This document shows positions 46,848-57,913 of a stretch of DNA of 64,000 nucleotides, one piece after another; the stretch's first letter is position 1, and each line of letters starts with the position of its first letter. Where the stretch lies: NCBI GenBank assembly GCA_015143295.1, contig CM026557.1:27189760-27253759 (forward strand), given 5' to 3'. A program made the position numbers and the translations under genes. Under the pieces are notes generated by a model. It did not search any database. It saw nothing but the letters and a program-made list of their open reading frames with translations, and was not told the DNA's origin. The DNA comes from Tetracentron sinense (lineage: Eukaryota; Streptophyta; Magnoliopsida; Trochodendrales; Trochodendraceae).

Positions 46848-46954
46848 ACTCGTCGATGAGTGAGTAGGAGTCGTCGACGAGTGGGATGACAATTCTCAAA
46901 TTGAGCTTTCTGTTTTGCCACTCGTCGATGAGTCACCAAGACTCGTCGACTAGT
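46848..46954 (-). promoter_or_regulatory. ACTCGTCGACGAGT palindrome cassette
   Basis: Four sites occur: CACTCGTCGATGAGTG, AGTCGTCGACGAGTG, CACTCGTCGATGAGTC and GACTCGTCGACTAGTC. They lie upstream of the minus-strand TATA box. Confidence 0.72.
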
Positions 46955-47634
46955 CCTCTGTTTTTCTACAGAGAACTCATCTTTGCTTTGACCAAAATGA
47001 TGGGAATGATTTCCTTGGTCTATACCTTAATCTTTATCATGATTCTTATCATGTTTTAGGTCATTAGATAGATATTCAAATATAGACTCAAAGTACCTAA
47101 GGTCAACCTAAGTAATTTGAGCAATTCAACCTCCGACCTTTGAGGACTTTTTACAAAAGTCACTCTAGACTCAAAAAATAAACATTAAACCTTCTTGAGT
47201 CTTGATCTTCATCTTGGATGTAACACCCCGAAATACCCCCTAGGAGTTTAGGGATATTTTAGGTGTCACACTCTGTACCTATCAAACCATCCTGTAATGC
47301 ACAAGATAAAAATACAGTACTAACAACGATAATCAGAGCGCGGAAGCTATCATATATGCGGAAGCGTAAACAAATTTTCATTTCCTCTGATGATCCAAAA
47401 TAGTATTCCAAGTTAACATAAATACAAGACATGTCTAAGTCTAAGGTGGACAGGCCCACCTATCAAAATATCAAAATACACAAGACCCTCTCATAATCTC
47501 CCCTCAACAGTAGTCGAGGTATGGCCACGCATTGAGGTCTCGGTCCGCCTGAGACTGTAATGGAATAGTCGGCTCTCTCTCCTCTATATACTCTTCCTCG
47601 ACCCAAGGCTCCGGGTGGAGGGCTCCCTCAGTAC

Positions 47635-48852
47635 CTGCCGACATGAAAGTACGGCTGAGCATGGAATACTCAGCGAGTACAAGCTACTAGCAGACCACAA
47701 TAATAATAAAACACACAATAGTAATATTATACAAGCAGTAATAGAAACCTCACAAAGAAACAGTATAGGGCATGACACAATACAAGCATCCTGACGTACG
47801 TACATGAATGCGAAAACGCCGATAAAACTCATGCTTGAAAACCCCTGTCATGTCCCGGTATGCCTCGTAGAAATCATGTATGCGTGCATGCATGAATGCA
47901 TGATCATCATCTTGTAAACCTCCATCTTGTAACTTGTGAGCCAGAGGCTAGCACCCGAATCTCCCTGGGCTGCCAACCTCCTTGATATGCAATGCACTTG
48001 TGAGCCAGAGGTTAGCACCCGAATCTCCCTGGGCTACCAACCTCCTTGTTATGAAATGCAGGGTTTTCTTGTGAGCCAGAGGTTAGTACCCGAATGTCCC
48101 TGGGCTACCAACCTCCTTGACAATAGGTGATTTTTACTTCTTGTTTAGTTTTCTTGTGAGCCAGAGGCTAGTACCCGAATGTCCCTGGGCTACCAACCTC
48201 CTTGACAATAGGTGTTTTAGGGGTTATCTTGTGAGCCAGAGGTTAGTACCCGAATCCTCCCTGGGCTACCAACCTCCTTGACATGCAATATTTTCTTGTT
48301 GTTTATTATATGCACATGCTCTTGAAATCTCGGTTCATGCTATCATGCGTGCTCGTGTACGTGTCCATAGTGGCAATCATGATAATGATAATAACCAAAA
48401 TATGACATTACAATTCAATTCATGATATGAACATAGGTAACATAAGTAGTTTGCATAACATTTGAATTTATAAGAACGCATGCATAAAACCCATTTCTAT
48501 ATTCTTCATTGAGATCATTTATTCATAGTTTAGGTATTTTGTCAAACACTTTCATACATTATTCCTTAGTAGTTTATCTCCTTCTTTTAAATGCATATTT
48601 TCCATTCAATCACACAATGGTAAGTTTGTTATTTGCACTATGCCCATCCTCCATTTTCCAATCCACAACCCCACATTCAGCATCCAATCGCCACATCCAA
48701 TCTCCCATCCACACATTCATTCCATTTCCCTTCTTGTTTATATTTGTTGAGTTAATACAATGCATAGGGAAGGGAAAGCATAATGTATAGAATCACCATT
48801 TACACTAGAAAACCTAGGTTATTGCTAGGGAAAGTTAGTAGGGTGTACTAAC
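47635..48852 (-). other. Probable LTR-internal intron (element B 3' LTR)
   Basis: On the minus strand the donor is GAGCAAG|GTTAGTACACC and the acceptor TCATGTCGGCAG|GTACTGAGG, 1,218 bp. The conserved GCTGAGTATTCCATGCTCAGC precedes the acceptor. The copy in the 5' LTR is 55177-56419. Confidence 0.55.
47933..48290. repeat. Minisatellite in element B 3' LTR
   Basis: Five units of about 62-75 bp with CTTGTGAGCCAGAGG, TAGTACCCGAAT and CCCTGGGCTACCAACCTCC. The same array is in the 5' LTR at 55474-55832. Confidence 0.92.
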
Positions 48853-49247
48853 CTTGCTCAAGGCTTGATCCTTGGTGGGAAACTTGATTGAAGCTCCAAA
48901 AGGGTAGGGAACAACCCTTGCTTGGGGAAGACTCGAGTTGGGGAAGAAACCCCTTTCAACACGTACGTGAGATGGCTGCCCTAGCTTGGAGAGTGGCTCC
49001 CACACGAGCTTGAGCCTTGAACTTGAAGCAAATCCAAGTTTGAGGACGACCAAGGATGGTCCACCCCTTTGATTTCTTCCTCAATACCAAACCCTAGGTT
49101 AGAGCTTTCTCCTCTTCTCTTTCTCTCTCTCAAAATCCCTCAAATGTTGTAAGTGAGGCCTCAAAGGGTCGAGCAAACCCTTATGGGTAAGGGTTTAACG
49201 CCCAAAAGACGAAAAAGCCCTTACTGAAATTTCTGCAAAACACGGGG

Positions 49248-49432
49248 ACCGAGCGATCGGTGGTTATGACCGATCGATCGGTTGCCTACCAAGCGATCGG
49301 TGTTATTGACCGATCGACCGGTCAAAAACTCACTCTCTGGAAAATTTCTCCATACAAAATTTCTGACTGTGCGATAGCTACCGATCGATCGGTTATGAAC
49401 CGATCGATCGCTGACTGGACCGAGCGATCGGT
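49248..49432 (-). promoter_or_regulatory. GATCGATC palindrome cassette, element B 3' LTR
   Basis: Seven sites (ACCGAGCGATCGGT, ACCGATCGATCGGT, ACCGATCGACCGGT and others) surround the core seen here as CTCTCTGGAAAATTT...CCATACAAAA. The flanking GCGATAGC is also shared with family 1 LTRs. No canonical TATA box follows; the place holds ACCCATAAGGG. Confidence 0.78.
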
Positions 49433-49645
49433 GCTCTGTATGTCTGGACTGTTTTGACCATATCTTTTGACTCGCTCGTCGAATTTCGACGATTCAACTT
49501 GCGTTGGGTTCATGTTTCGAAAATGCACATTTCTGACGTTTCGGAATTTCCGATTTCTCTCTTATTTATTAATTAGACTATGAGGAAGGCCAATTAGCTA
49601 CGAAATGCCTATTCATTTAAAGATGGAAAAGTCTGGGGTGCTACA

Positions 49646-49659
49646 TTCTCCCCCCCTTA
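49646..49659 (-). other. Element B polypurine tract
   Basis: The minus strand reads TAAGGGGGGGAGAA, adjacent to the 3' LTR. Confidence 0.92.
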
Positions 49660-49737
49660 CAAAAATTTCATCCCCGAAATTTGGACGATACATACACGCA
49701 CAAAATCAGAACAAAATTACAAGCCATTTGCACAAGT

Positions 49738-50541
49738 CTATTCAAACAACTCGGGATACTTTGCTTTGACTTCGGCTTCACGCTCCCACATGGCTTCTTC
49801 TCGTGCATGATGTTGCCATTGCACGAGGACTAGCGGAATAGTCTTGTTGCGAAGCACTTGATCTCTCCTATCCAAAATATGAACCGGCTTCTCAACTAAA
49901 GTGAGGTCCTCTCGGATCTCTATCGGATCAAGCTCGATGACATGAGAAGGATCCGGGATATACTTCCGGAGCATAGAGACATGGAATACATTATGGACCG
50001 TCGCCATGTGAGCGGGCAAACCAACACAGAAAGCAACTTCACCAACTCGAGTAATGATCTCGAACGGACCCACATATCTCGGGCTAAGCTTGCCTCTCTT
50101 CCCGAATCGCATAACACCCTTGGTTGGTGAAATCCTTACAAATACAAAATCACCGACTCGGAATTCAAGATCCCTCCTTCGGTTGTCGGCATAGCTTTTC
50201 TGTCTATCTTGTGCGGTCTTTAACCTCTCCCGGATAAGCTTGACCCAATCCGCGGTTTGTTCAGTTAACTCGGGGCCCAAAATCTTTCTTTCTCCCACTT
50301 CATCCCAATACAACGGGGATCTACAACTCCTTCCGTACAAAGCCTCGAAAGGCGCCATTTGTATGCTTTCTTGATAACTATTGTTGTAAGCGAATTCCAC
50401 CAAAGGTAGGTGATCTTCCCAACTTCCCTTGAAGTCTAGCATACATGCTCGGAGTATATCTTCAATAACCTGATTCACCCTCTCGGTTTGCCCGTCGGTC
50501 TGTGGGTGGAAAGCTGTGCTAAAGTCTAACCGGGAGCCCAT
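49738..50541 (-). pseudogene. Element B integrase C-terminal half and chromodomain
   Basis: It continues the integrase frame after TGA 50560-50562. The catalytic Glu is in [40 protein letters not shown] and a chromodomain-like C-terminus (LVQWQHHAREEAMWEREAEV) follow. It stops at 49738, 92 bp from the 3' LTR. The chromodomain is inferred from position and aromatic pattern. Confidence 0.93.
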
Positions 50542-52236
50542 TGCACCTTGAAAACTTTTTCAAAACCTGGATGTGAATCTTGGGTCTCTATCCGACACAA
50601 TACTCACTGGCACCCCGTGCAATCGGACTATTTCCTTGATGTATAGCTCCGCTAACTGATTGGAGTTGAATGTAGTCCGGTACGGTAAGAAATGAGCGGA
50701 CTTCGTGAGTCTATCAACAACTACCCATATAGCATCGGTCTTCCTAACCGTCTTCGGCAACCCCACGATGAAGTCCATAGAGATATGTTCCCACTTCCAC
50801 TCGGGAATAAGGAGAGACTGTAAAAGACCCGCCGGTCTCAAATGCTCTGCTTTCACCTGTTGGCACACCAAACACCGTGCCACATACTCCGCAACCTCCC
50901 TCTTCATGTTTCGCCACCAAAAGTGACTCTTGAGGTTCCGATACATCTTTGTCCCCCCGGGATGCACTGTATACTTAGACCGGTGAGCTTCGTCCATAAT
51001 CTCTCTCCGAAGGTCTGCATTGGCTGGGACACAAAGCCTTCCCTTGAATGTAATAGCACCTCGGCTAGTGAGAGAGAAGTCCGTACTACCCTTGGCCACT
51101 TCCTTATCCCAGAAAGCCAACAAGTCAGTGTCTGTGGCTTGATACTCCTGGATCAAGTCTATAAGGTACGGCCGAACTGTAACATTTGCCAAAACCGGAC
51201 TGCGGACAGAATCGTTCACACTGATGTCTAGATTTGCCAAATCGTCTAACAGTCTCCATTCCCGCACCAACATGTGAGCCAACAACCCCGATGGTTTCCT
51301 ACTCAGAGCGTCTGCCACCACATTTGCTTTTCCCTGGTGATAATGGATAGTACACTCGTAGTCCTTTAAGAACTCAATCCAACGCCGTTGTCGTAAGTTT
51401 AGCTCTTTTTGGGAAAAGAGATACTTGAGGCTCTTGTGGTCCGTGTACACATAGAACTCCACCCCGTACAGATAATGTCGCCAAATTTTAAGTGCAAACA
51501 CGACCGCCGCAAGCTCCAAGTCGTGAGTGGGGTAGTTCTTTTCATGCTCTTTCAACTGCCTTGATGCATAGGCAATGACCTTCTTGTGTTGCATTAGGAC
51601 ACACCCGAGTCCAACATGCGAGGCATCACTGTACACCTCATACCCAAAAGGTCCAGATGGCACAGTAAGGACAGGGGCTGTGGTGAGGCGTTTCTTCAAC
51701 TCTTGGAAACTTACTTCACATCGGTCACTCCAACTGAACTTTGCATTTTTCCTTGTCAAGTAGGTGAGAGGTGCAGCCAAACTGGAGAATCCCTCCACAA
51801 ATCTACGGTAGTAGCCTGCCAATCCGAGGAAACTACGTATCTCTGTGACGCTCTTGGGCCTCTCCCAACTCATGACGGCCTCAACCTTGGCTGGATCTAC
51901 AGAAATGCCCTCGGCCGACACCACGTGTCCCAGAAATACGACCTTCTCTAACCAGAACTCGCACTTACTCAATTTGGCATATAGCCTATGCTCTCTCAAC
52001 ATCTCCAGAGCAAGGCAGAGGTCTCGTGCGTGATCTTCCCGTGTCTGGGAATACACCAAAATGTCATCAATGAATACAATCACGCATCGATCCAGGTAAG
52101 ATCGGAACACCCGGTTCATCAAATCCATGAATGCCGCCGGTGCATTCGTCAGCCCAAAAGGCATGACAAGGAACTCGTAATGCCCATACCGAGTCCTGAA
52201 AGCCGTCTTCGGAACATCCTCCGACTTGATCTTTAG
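50542..52236 (-). pseudogene. Element B reverse transcriptase core, RNase H and integrase
   Basis: [17 protein letters not shown], the catalytic [26 protein letters not shown], RNase H ([25 protein letters not shown]), then the integrase zinc finger ([15 protein letters not shown] ... [11 protein letters not shown]), Asp in MDFIVGLP and Asp in [12 protein letters not shown]. It ends at TGA 50560-50562, where a conserved Trp is expected. More than 530 codons are open without damage. Confidence 0.94.
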
Positions 52237-52647
52237 CTAATGATAACCCGACCTAAGATCAATCTTGGAGAAAAATCTCGCTCCCTTTAGTTGGTCGAAC
52301 AAGTTGTCTATCCTTGGCAAGGGATAACGATTCTTGATAGTTACCTTGTTCAACTGATGGTAGTCTATACACATCCTCATAGACCCGTCCTTCTTCTTCA
52401 CAAAGAGAACCGGAGCTCCCCACGGTGAGACACTTGGTTGGATGAAGCCGAGTTGTTGTAACTCCTCAATTTGCTTCTTCAATTCTTCAAGCTCTATCGG
52501 GGCCATTCTATATGGGGCTCTTGAAATCGGAGCGGTGCCCGGAGTAAGCTCTATAGCGAACTCAATCTCCCGATTCGGAGGTAACCCGGGAAGTTCCTCC
52601 GGAAACACGTCCAAGAACTCACTCACGACCGGAATGGCCGAGGAGTT
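52237..52647 (-). pseudogene. Element B reverse transcriptase N-terminal part
   Basis: [51 protein letters not shown] and [11 protein letters not shown] are all in frame. It ends at TAG 52237-52239, which replaces the Gln of YHQL. Element A has TAA at the equivalent codon. Confidence 0.93.
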
Positions 52648-53069
52648 TTATGCTTCTGGGTTTGCTATACTCAAGGCTGCGAGGCGAGCAATGTCCCTCT
52701 CTCTTAATCCTCGGAAGTGAAAAGGCTTACCCCCTTCCGGCTTGAAATTCACCATCTTTTCAAAACACGCAACATGCCCGTGATGGTTTGACAACCAATC
52801 CATCCCTAAGATGACATCAAAATCCAAGTCTTGAAAATCTAGGACGATGAGATCGGCTAACAGTTCATTCTCCCCCACTTGAACCACACTATCCCTGAAT
52901 ATCTTGTCCGTATCAACTGACTTGCCGAGTGGAGTTGCAATGGTCAACTCCTGCTTTAACGGAGTAGCCTCAGTCAAAAATCCCTTCGCGAAACTAGGTG
53001 ACACAAAGGAGTGAGTGGATCCTGTGTCGATTAACACTCGGGCAAGACATTCGTTCACTAACAAAGCGC
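52648..53069 (-). pseudogene. Element B aspartic protease (exon 2 start)
   Basis: The active site is VLIDTGSTHSFVS, with [21 protein letters not shown] downstream. It follows the 132-bp intron and is in frame with gag once that is removed. A TAA at 52648-52650 separates it from RT in the same frame. Confidence 0.92.
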
Positions 53070-53201
53070 CTGTGCGATTAAGTGACTACTATTAGTAGAT
53101 TTCAAACAACAAGCATCATACATAGGTAACCCCTAGTATAGAAACTCACAAAACAAACCATAGAAATTTTACACAATTTAAACCCTAGAATTCGTGCGTA
53201 C
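53070..53201 (-). other. Spliceosomal intron at the gag-protease junction of element B
   Basis: On the minus strand the donor is GTGCAAG|GTACGCACG and the acceptor AATCGCACAG|GCGC. A consensus plant branch site CTACTAAT lies about 25-30 nt before the acceptor. The intron contains stops, is T/A-rich compared with its exons, and its removal restores phase between gag and protease exactly. Element A has no such insertion at the matching place. Confidence 0.82.
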
Positions 53202-54459
53202 CTTGCACGACATCGTCGGATGCACGTGCGTCTCTCTCTGATAGGGCGAAAACTCGACCCTGTGTGGCTGGGCGAGGAGGCCGTGTAGACGGTGAGGCCC
53301 TCGAAGCCTGAGAAGAGATAGGCTGAGATGTCTGCCTAACCGGGGGCCTGCTCCCTGAAGACTGAGTTGGCAATTGACGCCGGGGACAATCTCTGACCAT
53401 GTGGCCTTGGTCACCACAATGGAAGCAACTTCCTGAAACTCTCCGGCATTCTCCCGCTGGATGCCTCCTCCCACAAAGAGTGCAAACATCATGCAAATAG
53501 GAGGAAAGAGCATATCCTGTAGCCTGAGTAACTGCGGGGCGAGGAGCATATGAGGTAGCCGGGCGAAAGGCCGGTGGAGCAAAAGAGCGGGGAGCCTGTG
53601 GTGCTAAATACATCCTCTGTGACTGAGCCGGCCCTGCGGACTGATACAAGCTCGTCCTTGCTCTTTTCTCCCCTGAACTACTCGACTGTCCTTTTTCCAT
53701 TCCTCTCCTTTTGAAGAACTCCTCGGAGTTCGACTCGGCCAATGGTGCTTTATCAACAACTTCGGAATATGTCTCATGTCTAAACATCGAGACTCGGTCC
53801 TTGAGATAGGCCTTCAACCCCCTCTCGAATTTCCGGGCCTTCATAGCCTCGGTCGCTATCATGTGTGGAGCAAATCGAGATAGCTCCGAAAATTTGGCTT
53901 CATAAGCAGCTACGGACATATTACCTTGCTCCAAGGTAATGAATTCGACTTCCATCTTTTCTTTCATCCCGACCGGAAAGTACTTCTTGTTGAAAACCTC
54001 CAAGAATTCCTCCCAAGTCCAATCTTGACCTTGCCGGGTCAACTCTCGGGTCCGAAGTACAGACTTCCACCAATGATCGGCCTCACCTTCAAGCATGAAG
54101 GTGGCCCATGTGACCCTTTCCACTTCAGAAGGTGCTAATACCGAGAATATCTTCTCAAGTTGCCGGATTCAACCCTCGGCAACAAGTGGATCAATGCTTC
54201 CACAAAAAGTTGGAGGCTTCATCCTCCGAAAAGCTTCTATCCCGGCTTGGGCTCGGTTAGGAGGAGCCGGTATAAGTGCCGCATTAGGCGGAGTGGCCGG
54301 TTGCCTTGCCGCCAACATAGCCAAAGTCTCGGCTATGGATGCGAATGCTTGGGCAAAGTCAGGTTGATCATCACCCGATGGAGCATCACCTCCATTACCC
54401 CTCGTGTTGTACCCGCGACCCCGGGTATTGCGTCTCATGATTTCTCCGGAGAACGACAA
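53202..54459 (-). pseudogene. Element B gag
   Basis: The frame opens at 54459 (MSFSGEIMRRNTRGRG; the likely native start is the second Met, MRRN). The capsid region includes FMLEGEADHWWKSV, FNKKYFPVGMKEKMEVEF and QGNMSVAAYEAKFSELSRFA. Two intact zinc knuckles follow: CTLCGRRHPAGEC and CFHCGDQGHMVRDC. A TGA at 54169-54171 replaces the conserved Trp that follows the AE motif, the same codon hit in element A. It ends at the intron donor at 53202. Confidence 0.93.
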
Positions 54460-54745
54460 TACAACGTGAGTCTAACTTGGATATGCATTTAGTACAAATT
54501 TCGCAATTCACTCAATACATATTCATCAAACATATTTAATAAGTACAACACAATTAATGCACATATGGTATAAAACACAACATCATCCATACAATCTGTG
54601 TTCCTAGCGTAGGACTCTAAGTTTGGTTGAGATTCAACCTATTTTGACTAGGACTAACTTGTTAGTCCATACTTGGAATACAACTAATGCCTTGTTCAAT
54701 CATGGTCTCTAGTACAATGCGACCCTAGGGACTCTAATGCCTAGA

Positions 54746-54757
54746 GCTCTGATACCA
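54746..54757 (-). other. Element B primer-binding site
   Basis: The minus strand reads TGGTATCAGAGC, three bases after the 5' LTR; initiator-Met tRNA type. Confidence 0.95.
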
Positions 54758-54760
54758 CTC

Positions 54761-57204
54761 TGTAACACCCCGAAATACCCCCTAGGAGTTTAGGGATATT
54801 TTAGGTGTCACACTGCGTACCTATCAAACCATCCTGTAATGCACAAGATAAAAATACAGTACTAACAACGATAATCAGAGCGCGGAAGCTATCATATATG
54901 CGGAAGCGTAAATAAATTTTCATTTCCTCTGATGATCCAAAATAGTATTCCAAGTTAACATAAATACAAGACATGTCTAAGTCTAAGGTGGACAGGCCCA
55001 CCTATCAAAATATCAAAATACACAAGACCCTCTCATACTCTCCCCTCAACAGTAGTCGAGGTATAGCCACGCATCGAGGTCTCGGTCCGCCTGAGACTGT
55101 AATGGAATAGTCGGCTCTCTCTCCTCTATATACTCTTCCTCGACCCAAGGCTCCGGGTCGAGGGCTCCCTCAGTACCTGCCGACATGAAAGTACGGCTGA
55201 GCATGGAATACTCAGCGAGTACAAGCTACTAGCAGACCATAACAATAATAAAACACACAATAGTAATATTATACAAGCAGTAATAGAAACCTCGCAAAGA
55301 AACAGTATAGGGCATGACACAATACAAGCATCCTGACGTACGTACATGAATGCGAAAACGCCGATAAAACTCATGCTTGAAAACCCCTGTCATGTCCCGG
55401 TATGCCTCGTAGAAATCATGTATGCGTGCATGCATGAATGCATGATCATCATCTTGTAAACCTCCATCTTGTAACTTGTGAGCCAGAGGCTAGCACCCGA
55501 ATCTCCCTGGGCTGCCAACCTCCTTGATATGCAATGCACTTGTGAGCCAGAGGTTAGCACCCGAATCTCCCTGGGCTACCAACCTCCTTGTTATGAAATG
55601 CAGGGTTTTCTTGTGAGCCAGAGGTTAGTACCCGAATGTCCCTGGGCTACCAACCTCCTTGACAATAGGTGATTTTTACTTCTTGTTTAGTTTTCTTGTG
55701 AGCCAGAGGCTAGTACCCGAATGTCCCTGGGCTACCAACCTCCTTGACAATAGGTGTTTTAGGGGTTATCTTGTGAGCCAGAGGTTAGTACCCGAATCCT
55801 CCCTGGGCTACCAACCTCCTTGACATGCAATATTTTCTTGTTGTTTATTATATGCACATGCTCTTGAAATCTCGGTTCATGCTATCATGCGTGCTCGTGT
55901 ACGTGTCCATAGTGACAATCATGATAATGGGAATAACCAAAATATGACATTACAATTCAATTCATGATATGAACATAGGTAATATAAGTAGTTTGCATAA
56001 CATTTGATCAATTTATCATTTATAAGAACGCATGCATAAAACCCATTTCTATATTCTTCATTGAGATCATTTATTCATAGTTTAGGTATTTTGTCAAACA
56101 CTTTCATACATTATTCCTTAGTAGTTTATCTCCTTCTTTTAAATGCATATTTTCCATTCAATCACACAATGGTAAGTTTGTTATTTGTACTATGCCCATC
56201 CTCCATTTTCCAATCCACAACCCACACATCATACATCACATTCGGCATCCAATCGCCACATCCAATCTCCCATCCACACATTCATTCCATTTCCCTTATC
56301 TTGTTTATATTTGTTGAGTTAATACAATGCATAGGGAAGGAAAAGCATAATGTATAGAATCACCATTTATACTAGAAAACCTAGGTTATTGCTAGGGAAA
56401 GTTAGTAGGGTGTACTAACCTTGCTCAAGGCTTGATCCTTGGTGGGAAACTTGATTGAAGCTCCAAAAGGGTAAGGAACAACCCTTGCTTGGGGAAGACT
56501 CGAGTTGGGGAAGAAACCCCTTTCAACACGTACGTGAGATGGCTGCCCTAGCTTGGAGAGTGGCTCCCACGCGAGCTTGAGCCTTGAACTTGAAGCAAAT
56601 CCAAGTTTGAGGACGACCAAGGATGGTCCACCCCTTTGATTTCTTCCTCAATACCAAACCCGAGGTTAGAGCTTTCTCCTCTTCTCTTTCTATCTCTCAA
56701 AATCCCTCAAATGTTGTAAGTGAGGCCTCGAAGGGTCGAGCAAACCCTTATGGGTAAGGGTTTAACGCCCAAAAGACGAAAAAGCCCTTACTGAAATTTC
56801 TGCAAAACACGGGGACCGAGCGATTGGTGGTTATGACCGATCGATCGGTTGCCTACCGAGCGATCGGTGTTATTGACTGGTCAAAAACTCACTCTCTGGA
56901 AAATTTCCCCATACAAAATTTCTAACCGTGCGATAGCTACCGATCGATCGGTTATGGACCGATCGATCGCTGACTGGACCGAGCGATCGGTGCTCTGTAT
57001 GTCTGGACTGTTTTGACCATATCTTTTGACTCGCTCGTCGGATTTCGACGATTCAACTTGCGTTGGGTTCGTCTTTCAAAAACGCACATTTCTAACTTTT
57101 CGGAATTTCCGATTTCTCTCTTATTTATTAATTAGACTATGAGGAAGGCCAATTAGCTACGAAATGCCTATTAATTTAAAGATGGAAAAGTCTGGGGTCC
57201 TACA
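54761..57204 (-). repeat. Element B 5' LTR
   Basis: It is 2,444 bp, with the same arrangement as 47219-49645. Differences include two short insertions and the loss of 8 bp inside the palindrome cassette. The minisatellite lies at 55474-55832 and the probable intron at 55177-56419. Confidence 0.95.
56815..56998 (-). promoter_or_regulatory. GATCGATC palindrome cassette, element B 5' LTR
   Basis: As in the 3' LTR, except that the site GACCGATCGACCGGTC is reduced to GACTGGTC (about 56877-56884) and the first site has decayed to CCGAGCGATTGGTGG. Confidence 0.76.
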
Positions 57205-57489
57205 TTGGATCTGATTTGGCTATAAGCTTCATGATCCTTCTTGGACTTTGGCTTGGGATCTACAAGATCTTCAATTTGACTTCAAAGTGATCCAATGACT
57301 TGGCTTTGACTTGCTTGATGAATCTTCTTCATAGATGCTTTTTCTATTGAATGGCTTGCTAATACTCTTGGTTAACTGAAATTCACTTAAACTCATAGAG
57401 ACATTAGTAACACAAATATCCTTTCATTATTGTGTTATCATCAAAATTAAGATGGAGGCTTTTGATAAAAACCTAAAAGCTAACAAACA

Positions 57490-57699
57490 GTAGCAAAGGA
57501 TCCCTTTTATTAGGGATTCTCTACCATATGGCAGTTAGGTATTCACTGCCAGCTGGGGAAGGTTTGACCCTAGTCCAAAGCCTACCTGTTCCATGGACCA
57601 GTTTATTATTAAAAGGGGACTGACTTTAGTCAGTTCACAGGCCAAAGAAAGGATGGACTTTGGGCTTGACCCTGGTCTGATTAGGTCTATGACTAATTT
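57490..57699. other. Unidentified LTR-like region, left of the 57700 solo LTR
   Basis: There is no gene. Inverted words GGGACTGACTTTAGTCAGTTC and repeated TCCATGGACCA/CATGGACCA tie it to the sequence right of the solo LTR (60330-62096). Confidence 0.4.
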
Positions 57700-57913
57700 T
57701 GTAGAGCCCCGGACCTTTTCGCATTTAATGCATGACACTTTCGTTGCTATTTTGCATTTAAAGAGGTATAATTAATAATTAAGGAAGAAATTGGAAATTC
57801 CGAAATGTTAGAAATGTTCCTTTTCGAAGTACGAACCCAACGCAAGTTGAATCGTCCAAATCGGACGAAACGAGTCAAAAGATATGGCCAAAACAGTCTG
57901 GACCTGCAGGCAA

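Larger units (their letters stand above)
47219..49645 (-). repeat. Element B 3' LTR
   Basis: On the minus strand it starts TGTAGCACCCCAGAC and ends GGTATTTCGGGGTGTTACA. It is 2,427 bp and holds a cassette, a probable intron and a minisatellite. Confidence 0.95.
47219..57204 (-). mobile_element. Element B: full-length chromodomain Gypsy (Tekay-like)
   Basis: LTRs lie at 47219-49645 and 54761-57204, with the perfect duplication TTGGA (47214-47218 and 57205-57209). The total is 9,986 bp. The minus-strand gene order is gag, protease, reverse transcriptase, RNase H, integrase, chromodomain. The primer-binding site is TGGTATCAGAGC and the polypurine tract TAAGGGGGGGAGAA. After removal of one 132-bp intron the whole polyprotein is in a single frame, interrupted only by four stop codons, so this is the best preserved element here. 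Confidence 0.96.
46084..57489 (-). mobile_element. SIRE-like Copia LTR (tentative), split by element B
   Basis: On the minus strand the LTR begins near 57443-57489 (TTTTGATGATAACAC) and ends CCCCGGGCAACA at 46084. It contains GGTTCGGCAATCCGCC-related leader sequence on the other strand and the CCTAATCAGCCCCCCCC end motif comparable to the 28899 LTR. Element B with its TTGGA duplication lies inside. Without B it is about 1.4 kb. The exact right end and target duplication are unresolved. Confidence 0.45.

Noticed and set aside
47584..47832. 82-codon frame, identical at 55126-55374
   Set aside because: Falls in the LTR exon/intron region of element B and is duplicated with the LTR; cysteine/leucine-rich but without coding signs.
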